From positions 1 through 27,135 of the forward strand of contig CAXNAD020000150.1 of the NCBI GenBank assembly GCA_964200185.2: a DNA stretch of 27,135 nucleotides, given 5' to 3'. Of the stretch, positions 1 to 9,450 are shown one piece after another. Under the pieces are notes generated by a model. That model had not been told where the DNA came from, made no database searches, and saw only the letters and a list, made by a program, of their open reading frames with translations. The first letter of the stretch is position 1; each line of letters begins with the position of its first letter. Source of the DNA: Choristocarpus tenellus KU-1152. Taxonomy: Eukaryota > Phaeophyceae. The position numbers were made by a program, and so were the translations under genes.

Positions 1-203
1 CATATTTTACCGTAACTGTCCGATAGAGATGCAAGAGTCTAATCGAACGTAACATTCTCTTAATGTAGCTGAATAATGACGTTGAGCTTCATTAAATTTC
101 TTGCTGAAGTAGCAATGATACCTAGGTCTGCAGGATTATCGGATCGAGGTTGTGCTAAAAACCCTCCAGTACTACTCTCACTTGCATCAACATAGATGAT
201 GAA
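1..203 (-). pseudogene. RNase H start of the same element, frameshifted
   Basis: Immediately past the stop at 204-206 the same frame reads FIIYVDASESSTGGFLAQ, the standard opening of a Ty3/gypsy RNase H domain with its first acidic residue (the Asp of VDAS). Near position 100 the recognisable protein jumps frame and continues as EAQRHYSATLREC, the conserved block holding the next catalytic Glu. That frame meets a TAA before position 1. One base gained or two lost explains the shift. The domain leaves the window at position 1. Confidence 0.75.
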
Positions 204-1106
204 TTATTTGGTAAGGTCATGGAACACGAGAACCGGGGCAGCAGTGAGTAATTGTTTTACATTAAAAAATGCCACATCCTGATCTAATCCCCTTTCTTTA
301 TCCACTCTCTTATTGACACCTTTCTTAGTAAGAAGAAGTAACGGTTCGATTACTGTGGCTAAGTTGGGTATGAATTTACGCACAAAAATTATCATACCTA
401 GGACAGATCGGAGTTCTTTGATGGTGGTGGATTTGGGTAATTGAGTGATTGCACGGACACGATCCTCACCGATACAAATCCCTTCAGACGATAAAATGTG
501 ACCCAGGTAACGTGCTTCTTTGGGTCCAAACTGGATCTTTGACGGTTTAATAGTGAAACCTGCTGCTTGTAACGCTTTGAACTGCTGTTCTAGTAAGTGT
601 ATATGTCCTTCCCATGTGGGAGAACAAGCAATCAGATCATCCATGTAAACTAGCAACCCACTCGATGGACCAAAATTGGCAAAGGCTAAGGACATGATTC
701 TTTGAAATTGACAAGGGGTATTTGATATCCCAAAGGGCATCCTCTTAAAAACGTATTTGCTGCTAGACGTGACAAAAGCAGTTTTATCAATGTCATCCTC
801 AGCAACAGGAATTTGCCAATATGCACTCTGAATATCACAAACGGTGATAAACTTTGCACCCCCAACAGTATCAATATGAGACTCTATATCAGGCATAGGC
901 CAGGACTGTCGAACAAGGTGTTTGTTAACAGTTGACCTATAGTCTACACAGAATCGTGGGGAGCCATCAGATTTGGCCACAATAGTAACAGGACTACCCC
1001 AAGGGCAGGCACGTTTTTCAATGATGCCTTGCTCTTCCATAGTATTAACACACGAGTCAATTAACTTGTTGAGTATGGGGGTTTGCTCTGTAAGGGCTCC
1101 TGTCAA
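204..1106 (-). pseudogene. Ty3/gypsy reverse transcriptase domain (broken pol)
   Basis: The translation carries the full run of retroelement RT blocks. These are a Lys-Ser-Asp-Gly-Ser-Pro-Arg-Phe-Cys-Val-Asp-Tyr-Arg block, the first catalytic Asp in CDIQSAYWQIPV, the MPFGISNTP block, and the YMDDL catalytic box. They are followed by KIQFGPKEARYLGHILS and the LRSVLGMIIFVRKFIPN connection segment. All catalytic aspartates remain. The frame is lost at both ends. Upstream, the coding sense continues in another frame through the segment 1107-1188, with the switch near 1062 best explained by one extra base. Downstream a TAA at 204-206 interrupts the protein exactly where the RNase H domain begins. 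The intact motifs with flanking lesions suggest fairly recent death. Confidence 0.9.
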
Positions 1107-1188
1107 CAGGTTTGGTACCAGACTCTATAGGAATTTCTGCTTCAGCTAGGGTACATCTGCCTAGTTCTGCTGGATTCAACGAAAATAC

Positions 1189-1575
1189 CTATCTATAACG
1201 AGCACAGAGGTCTAAAAGTTGAGACATTTGTGACTGATTGAACGTGGTATCTTTGAATGCGTTTGACTTGGTGAAGGCTTGATATAACTCCTCTCTAGCT
1301 TTACTGAATGGAGCAGAACCAGTATTTAGAGCACTAACAGTAATTGGTACCTGATCTGAAATAGGGGTTAAGTGACAAATAACAAGATGTTTCCTGATAC
1401 GTACTTTCCGTGTTGTTGGATTTACCATTTGAAGCAATACTGATCTATTACTTGTTGACCAAGTACTGGGAGTGCGAGCAGCTACAATACGATTCCATGG
1501 ATGTGTAGGTTCAGTGGTTTGATCTACAGCAGGCATGGGGTGTATGACTTGCTCCACTACTACGGCAGTATCCAA
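1189..1575 (-). pseudogene. Protease-RT linker of the Ty3/gypsy pol
   Basis: This frame encodes the region that joins protease to RT in Ty3/gypsy elements. It includes VNPTTRKVRIRKHLVICHLTP, a match to the usual V-x-N-x-T/S-x-K-x-V-x-I-x-K-G-x-x-I-A-x-L-x-P pattern, and ends SQLLDLCARYR before a TAG at 1189-1191. After the stop the same frame continues VFSLNPAELGRCTLAEAEIP, the normal lead-in to RT, so the TAG is a nonsense lesion and not a true end. The upstream protease lies in a different frame; the switch falls near 1590, where the two overlap. No catalytic function is expected of this segment. Confidence 0.7.
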
Positions 1576-2393
1576 TGACGGACTAGTATCAGTTGTGCAA
1601 CGACGATGGTTTCATGACCAGCTGATATGTTATACTGTTTCTGTACGCGAACAGGCATAGGGTCAAAATCATGTTGCACACTCACCACAGAACACGAAGG
1701 AGTTGTACTTTTATCACATACTTCAGTGGGGCTCCTTGTCATGTGATGTCTTGCTGAAATGGTACACGAACTGTTTTGAAATGAAAGACGTTGTTCTTGC
1801 CAATCAAGGATTGCACCGAATGCCTGCACAACACTATAATTAAGCATAATTTTTTTGGGACCAAGCTGAGGAATCACTAAAGCTTCAACTGGTAATGTGG
1901 TGTCACCAAGTGTAAGTGCAAAACGAATAAATCCACGAATATGCAAAGGTGAACCATTTGCTGCACGTAGATTTATTGCACCAGGTGGGACAGGATGCAC
2001 ATCAAAACGTTTCAGTTGAGGGTGATTGCGAACAAATATTTCAGAAATACATGGTACATCACTGGCTGTGTCAATTGTCAAGTCATTTTCCTCTTGTTCT
2101 TCAACGGTGCCAGATACACGAACTCTTTGTGATGAAAACGACAAAGGTTTGGGCATGGATGGGTATCTGCACAAAGAACTGTTGAACCAAGTTTCATTAT
2201 TATTACACGAGTTTGGTTGAACTAAAGGCAAAGAAAAATGCTTAGTGAAATGCGTGCAGGCTATAAACGATGCCTGCGGGGCAAGAGGTACGACTGGCGT
2301 CAACCTCTTACACTTGCCACTCCCTACGATGGTGTCAACAACGACACCATGGCTGTTCCCAAATGGACAGGAGTCAAATCCACCTGGGCATCC
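1560..2393 (-). pseudogene. Retropepsin-like aspartic protease remnant
   Basis: The frame is open from a TAG at 2394-2396 down to 1560. The catalytic loop reads LTIDTASDVPCISE, so the usual Asp-Thr-Gly has become Asp-Thr-Ala. The flap and second half follow, with INLRAANGSPLHIRGFIRF and then IMLNYSVVQAFGAILDW, where family members usually have Leu-Gly-x-Asp/Asn. The Gly loss in the active-site triad and the altered Leu-Gly would probably disable or weaken the enzyme. The first part (2393 to about 2200) is Cys- and Gly-containing but has no clean zinc knuckle. The 3' end runs out of frame at about 1590, where the linker frame takes over. Confidence 0.7.
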
Positions 2394-2396
2394 CTA

Positions 2397-2853
2397 GGGA
2401 CGCAGACCATAATGGCCAGGTGTTGACTCACTGTCCTCACGAACACGCACACGACTGCCACGACCCCTGCCTCTACGACGCAAGTATGGCAAACGAGCAC
2501 CCCGCGGATTGTCCCGGCATGACTGGGTTGTGTGACCCTCACGAGACGCTGTCTGACAACCCGGTTACTGGCACACACTATTTTGCTGTGTACATCAAGC
2601 TGGACGGTGAGGCTGAGTAAGGCGACGTGTCTTGGGGTCGTGTTGACCTGTCAAAGTGCGCGACTGAGGGAGGTGGACCCGCTGACGACCGAGCTGGGGC
2701 CCTATTGAGGGTTGTCTCCCCTGCTCGGTGACGTTCCTTGTTAAAGAAACTGGTGTTCCCAAGACTTTTGTGTGTAAATAACTCGATTATTTCCTCATTA
2801 TGTAGAACAGGCTGTACATGAAGTAAGGAAGGTGTAAGAAAGGAGAGTGAGCT
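2397..2853 (-). pseudogene. Gag-like basic and Ser/Pro-rich segment (probable retroelement Gag tail)
   Basis: Two adjacent minus-strand frames are coding-like. From 2853 to 2581, before a TAG at 2578-2580, an open stretch of 91 codons is rich in Ser, Pro, Ala and Arg. From about 2565 to 2397, in the protease frame, there is an Arg/Gly-rich block with LRRRGRGRGSRVRVRED. A basic RG-rich tail placed just before protease fits a Gag nucleocapsid that lacks a zinc knuckle. Neither frame has a family signature, so this is inferred from position and composition only. Unrelated GC-rich sequence is the alternative. Confidence 0.35.
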
Positions 2854-3017
2854 TCAAACCCCAAAGGGGGGTGTCATTGCCACCAAATCAATTCTATTCC
2901 GTGAATGACTAATCTGAAATTACTTCCCACAATGCTTCCTATTCCTGAACTCTTACATATTCTAGTTCTTGAAACCCAACCTTATCTTCTTATTCTTCAG
3001 AATACAAATACCGTCTC

Positions 3018-3085
3018 TTCATTCATAAATTATTTCTTCTACAGAATATTCTTTTACACATGAATAAAAAGCATATTCTTAACAC
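3018..3085 (+). repeat. 68-bp direct repeat, copy 1
   Basis: This matches 3197-3264 at 65 of 68 positions by eye. It lies 101 bp before the run of Ns and just before a possible splice acceptor. Copies diverge completely after their right ends. Confidence 0.9.
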
Positions 3086-3112
3086 AAAATATGCTTACTT
3101 TTTTTGTCCAAG

Positions 3113-3186
3113 GTGAACATCATCAAGGTTGATGTGGTTGCTGGATGGAAGCGAGCCTATTTCGATCGTGGTTTAGAGGGGTATAG
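3113..3186 (+). CDS. Possible orphan exon cut by the assembly gap
   Basis: A run of T followed by GTCCAAG gives a plausible acceptor. The following 74 bases read openly as VNIIKVDVVAGWKRAYFDRG and a few more residues, then reach the Ns. The amino-acid composition is more protein-like than in neighbouring frames, but I do not recognise a family. No continuation is visible after the gap. Chance open reading is a real alternative. Confidence 0.2.
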
Positions 3187-3196
3187 NNNNNNNNNN
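3187..3196. other. Assembly gap (10 Ns)
   Basis: Ten consecutive Ns. The round number suggests a placeholder of unknown true size. A direct repeat touches the gap on its right side and occurs again about 100 bp to its left, so a tandem duplication or two merged haplotypes may have caused the break. Confidence 0.98.
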
Positions 3197-3264
3197 TTCA
3201 TTCATAAATTGTTTCTTCTACAGAATCTTCGTTTACACATGAATAAAAAGCATATTCTTAACAC
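3197..3264 (+). repeat. 68-bp direct repeat, copy 2
   Basis: This begins directly after the gap and differs from copy 1 (3018-3085) at three positions. The sequence after 3264 is unrelated to that after 3085. Confidence 0.9.
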
Positions 3265-4549
3265 TGCCTACCTCTCAGTTGATATTGTACTGTATAGCAC
3301 TAACCAGTGCTGTAGTGTAGGATAGCAATCCATGCTCTGAGTAAAGTTTTCAACACTTTGGTGAAGGTTGTGGATGAGCATCAAATTCAACTACTGATAC
3401 CTACCACAGGCTTCATCTTTGTCTGAGGTCTATCCAGGAACGTGTTTGTCAGGGACGACATCGACCTATCAGTTGAACTTTGGACTCATTGAGAGCCTGC
3501 ACGACACTACATAACAATATTTCATTGCAGGTTCCCATTTGTACTATGTTGAACATTGCGAAGTGCATATTTTGTATGGGAAGCACAGTCAGCCAACCAA
3601 CTACAGAGACTGCAGTGGACATAGTAGCAACTTAAAATCTGCTATACGGTAATAACTGTAAGTGTGATGTGCACAGGCATGTTGAATGCTATACCAGCGA
3701 ATAATGACTGTGAACCTCCTTGGTGTTCAAGGTTATAACAAAGAATACTGATTGTAGACCTTCTTGTTCTTCAATATAATTCTTTATTGTAGTCGTGCTG
3801 ACCAAGTCACTCACCTACCCAGAGGGGAAAAGGAGGAAGGTGACTGGTGGTCACTCAATTTTTCCGTACATGTGCTAGAGTACACTTCTCTATAACTTAT
3901 TTTATCTTTTCATTGAGAGACACTTTATTTTCAGAATATACTACGTAGCACATTCCTCTTAATGAAAAGATTAAATCACTTGATATGGACACTGCTGCCA
4001 TCTGACTACGATTGGTATAGGCATATGTGAGAGAGGGGCAAATGAGGGCACTTGTGAGAACCAGTGACCCCATTTGTACATCAAACGGCGTGTGTCTTGT
4101 TTTTCAGGACTGGCCACATACTCAGCTCTTTTTGTGCTAATAGACCAGTATTGACCTGTGCGGTCACTCATCATATTGTTGACTGTATCTAATTATGCAA
4201 GCATAGGGTGGGAGGAGAAAGGGGTCTCTTTCTACCCTAATTTCAATATTTCTTGACTTCATTCCCGTTTCACTTGGAAGTGGGCGGGTGAAAAGACCTA
4301 TTTGTAGCCTGTGTGTAATTTTTTGGGGGGGAGTACATTAGCTTACTGCTCTTTATTTTTATGTACATATTCATGGTGCTAAGCATGTCAATCGCTTGAT
4401 ACGTCAAGAGGAAGGGGGGTGAGGGGGGTGGTGTAATTCGTTATCTATAGTCCTCTCCCAAACATCTTTGTACATGTTTGTTGGTGAGCAGATCTTGGAG
4501 TATCAACACTATTATTCATGGGGGCAGTGCTGCTGCCTGGCTATCATAG
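3265..4549. other. Intergenic, no feature supported
   Basis: AT-rich sequence with G-rich runs around 4320-4430. I see no credible exon, RNA gene or repeat beyond the direct-repeat copy that ends at 3264. Confidence 0.5.
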
Positions 4550-5157
4550 AAGCTGGCATGAAGGAGAGCAGGAGGAGGGCGCTTGAGGCAGCCAACGAGC
4601 TATTTGTGTGTTGTAAGTGTGTCTTAATATTTGGACAGAGATTTCAAGCATTTTTGTTAATGTTCTGTATCTCTCGCCTAGGCTTTATGGCATGTTGGTG
4701 TCGGGAGGGACCAGCCAATGCCTTACTTGAGTGCACATATGGATGTGATGGCTTGCTGATAATAGTAATTGCTGTCACTATTCGATTTAATGGTTATGAA
4801 AAGGGGGAGGGAGGAAGAGCTCAGTTGTTCGGAAGATTCAGAAAGAGTACAGTGGTGAGTTACATGAACTCATGATGCGGCTCATCAATTGGTCCCTACT
4901 ACAACATGCAATGTATTTATGTTCTGTATGAGTACATATGTGTCTAATGCTCTCAATTAAACAATTTTATCTCCATTCAGAAAAGTAAGGAACACTACCA
5001 CCTGAAAGACAACTTGAAAGTGAATTGTTGTCAGGCTTGGGACTATGATTATCACATTATCTGGAGTTTTGAATACATATTTTTTTTAAGTGCTAGTAGA
5101 AGCATCCATGGTTTGCACTGGTATGTAGCATGCCATGTGCATTTTAACACTTCCTAA
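4550..5157 (+). CDS. Weak candidate multi-exon ORF, unrecognised
   Basis: Three pieces can be joined in frame. Piece one is 4550-4612, followed by a GTAAGT donor. Piece two is 4682-4854, after a pyrimidine-rich TCTCGCCTAG acceptor and before a GTGAGT donor. Piece three is 4981-5157, after CTCCATTCAG and ending in TAA. The joined product contains MKESRRRALEAANELF near its start and GGRAQLFGRFRKSTVKSKEH in the middle. It is unusually Cys- and Trp-rich in the rest. The splice sites are better than random, but there is no start exon, no recognised domain and no repeat of a family motif. It could equally be chance. No function is proposed. Confidence 0.15.
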
Positions 5158-6516
5158 AGCTTCAAGTCAACCACTATCAACTGTGGGCCAACTACACACT
5201 GCACAATCAGCGCATGGCAGAGAGGGCAATCAAGGGGTGAACTCCTTCCTGTGCATGGTTCAGCTTGCATGAGAGTCTACATGCATATGTGCAATTACAA
5301 GACTGTCATGAGATAAAGTAGCAGAGAGCAATCGGTGCCTCCTTTTCTCTCCCTTCGTGATAGATGATCAAAGGCTGCAAAATGATCAAACCCAGCATTG
5401 ACGACTTGTCCATCTAAGAAACATCTCTATCTTCCCATATCCAAAGTAACAAAACCACCTCCCACACAAATCGACCAATTGTATATTTTTAACATTTAAA
5501 AAAAATCAGCACACAGCAACAGGAACAAGCATTGTACAACAAATTCTTGCTGGGGACAGCACTCCGGTTAAACTCTACTGATATACCCCCTCAACAGAAA
5601 CAACCCCCTCCATGCCTATGTTCACATATGGCACAGGTATACCCAATTATGATAAATAAGAAAAATATGTATTTGCTCAGTAGCGAGACAGTTGCCCTGT
5701 GAAGTAATTTCTTACCTCTGTACAACACTGGGCTTACCTGTTCTTGCACTGTAAGTGAGAAGCAAAATACTACCTACTACGTTGTACATACTTGAGCTAC
5801 TCTGATCCTGTGACTCTGAGGCATAGGTGTTGCAGTAGAGTCATGCAGTACTGAGCATCTTGCCTTATGGCTATAAAGGTGGTAGAAATAGTCCATCTGG
5901 TCTATAAAGAATTTGAGTGAGGGCGCTGAAGTAAATGCATAAATGTTGCATTGAGATTGACTCAACTTTCCACTACATGCATCACTTTGATGTTTGATTA
6001 GGTGGATGGAATGAGATAATTTGACCTTTCCCAGAGTAAACTAAAATTGTACAAGCGGGTTGACAAGAGGCAAAGTGAGCGAAGTGGTTTGAGTCACGAC
6101 AATACAAACACCTGTGGAGGCCCAAATCAACAGCAAGTATTGTATGTACATTTTTAGGGAGTTACCGTAGATGGATGTATCAAGAGGTGTTGAGCATTTC
6201 TCACGTCATCACTCTGAAAATTTAGCATCGGCTAGGTATCACATTTGAATATGGATATGGCTGTAGTGTGTGCACCACTTTAAAAAGCAAGCCCATGTAG
6301 AAAAATAAGATGATTTCCTTGGATAATTTACTGGTAATGGGGGTGGCATCAATGTCAGCAGGTATTGTAGCAATGGAGAAATCTCAAAAAATGGCAAAGC
6401 ACAGTACAGTTGTTTTAACATGTCCACACACCAGGAAATTATCAGAAAAAGAACCAACGAGCAAGGACCAATGGGTTTCCTTGTGCGGCAAAGTAATTAT
6501 TGGCAAGACTCCTTCC
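5158..6516. other. Intergenic, no feature supported
   Basis: Read on both strands. Short open frames occur, for example minus 5965-5777, but none has a domain, paired splice sites or protein-like composition that I can defend. It probably includes the 3' untranslated region of the acyltransferase just left of 6517. Confidence 0.5.
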
Positions 6517-8136
6517 TCACAAATCCTTCTTACCAAGTGCAACCTCTTTTCGGCTAAACAAAGAATTTAGATCATCCTGCATGATTTTGCTGGACTTCTC
6601 CAACAGTTCATCTGGAGTCAGTCCGTGGTTGCTTTCAACTACCTCTGACAGTTTCATAGTGACCATTGAAGGGAAGCCACCAATAACACTCTTCCTTGGC
6701 CATGCATGGTAGTTTCCATTCATTGCAAGGCTCACAACAGGCATGTCAGTCTTGTGTGCAAGAGTAAAAGTTCCCCGACGGAAAGGAAGCAATTCACCAG
6801 GCACCTTACCCACCATGCCCTCAGGGAACATGCTTAGGCAGCCACCATTTTCGATGTAGCTGTTTACCTGTTGAATGGACAAACACCCATGGTCATTACA
6901 ATGTACCCATGATACAAGAGGACAGTCTACGGTGGACATTTCAACCATCGGTATTATCATAAAAATTAGATATCAGCACCTGTGACTCTTGAAGACACTC
7001 TACCATGCATGCATTTGAATGATCAGGATGTTAAAGCATACAAGCTCAAAATAGTATGACTAATACATGCCAGTGCTTAAATGCAACACAAAAGCTCTGG
7101 ATACCCCACTCTTGAAGTAAAGAAGTTGGGATGGATAACGAGGAGCACCCTCAAGATGAACATATTGTTGTACTGTATGTGCTGCTGCTACACAAGAAGG
7201 TACAAGATCACATTAGGATGATGCACTTTGCACCTTGTGATCTAAGAAAATATTCAGATACATTGTGTCTTACAAATATGTGGGCATGAGTCCCTCCAGT
7301 GCACACTGAATTTATCAATATAGTCTAGCCCTTCACCTGAAGCATTACTTCTGTTTGCTTGACCTTGTCGACACCAAATTCCTCCGGCCTGGGTGTAAGG
7401 AAGTACACAGGAAAGTGACCCACACATTGGGAGATAAACCCAAGCAAGGGCAACTTATGGGTGACAAAACAGAATCGTAGGGGGACAAACATCCCCACCA
7501 CCAGAACAAGGCGTAAGTAATTATGGTCACTTGAAATAGGTGGAGGCTTAAGGAAATATGGACTCAGCCACAATCGAAGCAATACAAAGTCGAAGAGTCT
7601 CCAGGCCGTAAGGCGCAAGAGAGACGAAGGAGAAGGCAGAAAAGTACAGCTATACTCGATTTTCCACTCACTTGGAACAAACTGGCTTTCATTAGAGTCC
7701 GATATCGGCGTAACACCTTAGGCGGGAAGTGTCCAACGAAAATGATAGAGTCCAGATAGCTGGTGTGATTCATCAGCAGAAACACTCTTTGCCTATCCAA
7801 AAGGCGTAAGATTTCCTCTTCGGGTGGGGTAGACACTTGAATCCAAGGAACAGGAAATAGGAGAAGATACTTAAAAGTGTAGTGACAAACATAGCATGCT
7901 CGCATCTGCTTCGTTGGTGTACTGCCTGGCAGGAGGTGGTACCCCACATAGCATCCCACGTAGCACCAGAACATACAAACAACCAACCAAAGAGCGAACC
8001 AGCATTGACATGCTCGCCGAAATAGGTTCCTAAAAACTCCAATCCCTGCACTTCCGCCACTCTGTGCCTCTTCCGCCATCTTATCTTGTGCAGCCCCTCT
8101 TCGGAAATGCCGTGAGCGGAAGTGGAAATACAGCAT
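6517..8136 (-). CDS. PlsC-family lysophospholipid / 1-acylglycerol-3-phosphate acyltransferase, 3 exons
   Basis: Exons 8136-7672, 7453-7337 and 6867-6517 join in phase 0 (donors GTGAGT and GTGAAG, acceptors CATAAG and AACAG) to give 310 residues ending in TGA. Members of this family move an acyl chain onto a lysolipid in membranes. A hydrophobic segment lies at about residues 43-69, within WFALWLVVCMFWCYVGCYVG. The acyltransferase box NHTSYLD (123-129) supplies the His-x4-Asp dyad. FPEG (208-211) is the glycerophosphate-binding block, followed by an Arg-containing LLPFRRGTF and then MPVVSLAMNG. Two points are unusual: FPEG is followed by Met instead of the common Thr, and the central block II is poorly conserved. 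The ATG at 8136 follows an in-frame TAA; a second ATG at 8079 (MAEEAQ, 291 residues) has strong context and is a fair alternative start. There is no plastid signal, so an ER-type membrane is inferred. The exact substrate is unknown. Confidence 0.85.
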
Positions 8137-9219
8137 TGTCGAAAGGCAAAGGCATTAGACGGACATTGGACGGGTTCAAAAGACTTAAATATTCTTATGG
8201 GTATCCTGCAGCAGTGAAAAGCGTATTCCGGTTATGGTGCATCGTGGGTTCCGGTAGGTACAGGATTGTCCGAGACATCGACAAAGTGAGTGTTACTCAG
8301 CGCGCGTAAGCTACGACTAAAGGTTCCTGCGACATTATACAGGGTAGGAGTTTAGCTTCAACACTTGGACACTTTATTGTCTCGAGATCCTTTCTACACA
8401 CTGACCTCACCCCTTGTTGAACTATATACACTCCTGACAAAGCCTGACCTATGCAAAACTCAGTTGTGGGAAGTTCACTCGGAGGAATGAGACTTGTTAT
8501 TTCTCTTGTTCACAGGATGTATGGATCCCCCAAGGAGCCACTCACAGCTGCAGCTACTAGGAGGAAAACATGCATAGGAGTATCATGTATCAACATCTGT
8601 TGTTTAAGACAGGGGTATATCTCATCTCTCTATGATTTGTACATGTTTAATGTGGAAGTAGATAATTCATAATTCATAATTTATTATGAACAATTTTATA
8701 ATTTGCATCTTGGACAACGTAACGCTCGTATAGCGCAACATAACATAAAATTTTTACAAGACAGAGTGTTCTCCAAAACAACGCGAATGAAAGAGGAATG
8801 AGTCACCAGCTTTGCCCTAAAAAACGGACGTTATGGACCAAATTGGTTATAAATTTACCGAATCACAGACGAAAAATTGGCTTTTGGGGGACTCAACGCT
8901 ATCGTGAAAAAAGGAGGTTCTCACAATAGAGCAAATGGCCCCAAGTGCTGTCAAGGAGTATGGACGATACATAGAAAAATCAATGAGTCAGAGGAATTCC
9001 TGGTCAACTGGCGTTATATGCATGCATTTCTTACTTTTTGTTTATGTATTTATGCATTCGTCTCGTTTTTCGATACTACTTGTGATAGTCACCCTCTCTC
9101 CAAGTTACAAGTTATGTATACCTTAGGCACCTTCCTTAACAACAAGATACACCTCAGAGTCTATCATCCTCTGTCATGAATGTTCATGCAGACTATTGAA
9201 CAGTTCTCCTGATGAAATT
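8137..9219. other. Upstream region of the acyltransferase and intergenic DNA
   Basis: The promoter of the minus-strand acyltransferase should lie just right of 8136; I could not pick out a core element. The rest, including open frames at 8451-8672 and 8877-9179, has no recognisable domain. An AT-rich palindrome at 8673-8690 is listed separately. Confidence 0.4.
8673..8690. repeat. Perfect 8-bp AT-rich palindrome
   Basis: TTCATAAT, two bases, then ATTATGAA. It sits in a run of related ATTCATAA motifs. It could be the end of a small inverted-repeat element or chance in AT-rich DNA. Confidence 0.6.
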
Positions 9220-9304
9220 AGAATCAAGGGTGCTGAGAGGAGATTCCAACCCCCGCTCTCAGACTTTCACTTGCTGCCCTGTCACTTCTCCTATGAGTCA
9301 CCTT
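9220..9304 (-). repeat. Possible tRNA-derived SINE fragment
   Basis: On the minus strand a box-A-like TAGGAGAAGTG is followed about 40 bases later by GGGGGTTGGAATCTCC, close to the pol III box B consensus (GGTTCRANTCC) with a mismatch, and a short stem around it. A normal acceptor stem does not form, so it is not a working tRNA. The call is weak. Confidence 0.2.
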
Positions 9305-9450
9305 CTTTGGGTTGAAATCTGTCTGCCTGTTTCAACCCGTTTCTCCTTATATTTTAATATAGCCTTTTTTCTAGTTGATTGTATTTCTTTATCTCTCGTT
9401 TCAATCAGAGCCTTTTTTTCCTGCTCGTTCTGTATTGCATTTCTGACCAC

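Larger units (their letters stand above)
1..2860 (-). mobile_element. Decayed Ty3/gypsy-type LTR retrotransposon (gag tail to RNase H), left-truncated by window
   Basis: On the minus strand the order is basic Gag-like tail, aspartic protease, linker, reverse transcriptase, then RNase H. This is the domain order of Ty3/gypsy and rules out Ty1/copia, where integrase precedes RT. The element is dead. I see stops at 2394-2396, 1189-1191 and 204-206 in otherwise continuing coding frames, and frame changes near 1590, 1062 and 100. The rest of RNase H, the integrase and one LTR would lie left of position 1. I could not identify an LTR at the right end, so the 2860 boundary is only where coding-like sequence stops (an in-frame stop at 2854-2856). 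Family assignment is by motif; the clade within Ty3/gypsy is not determined. Confidence 0.85.
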
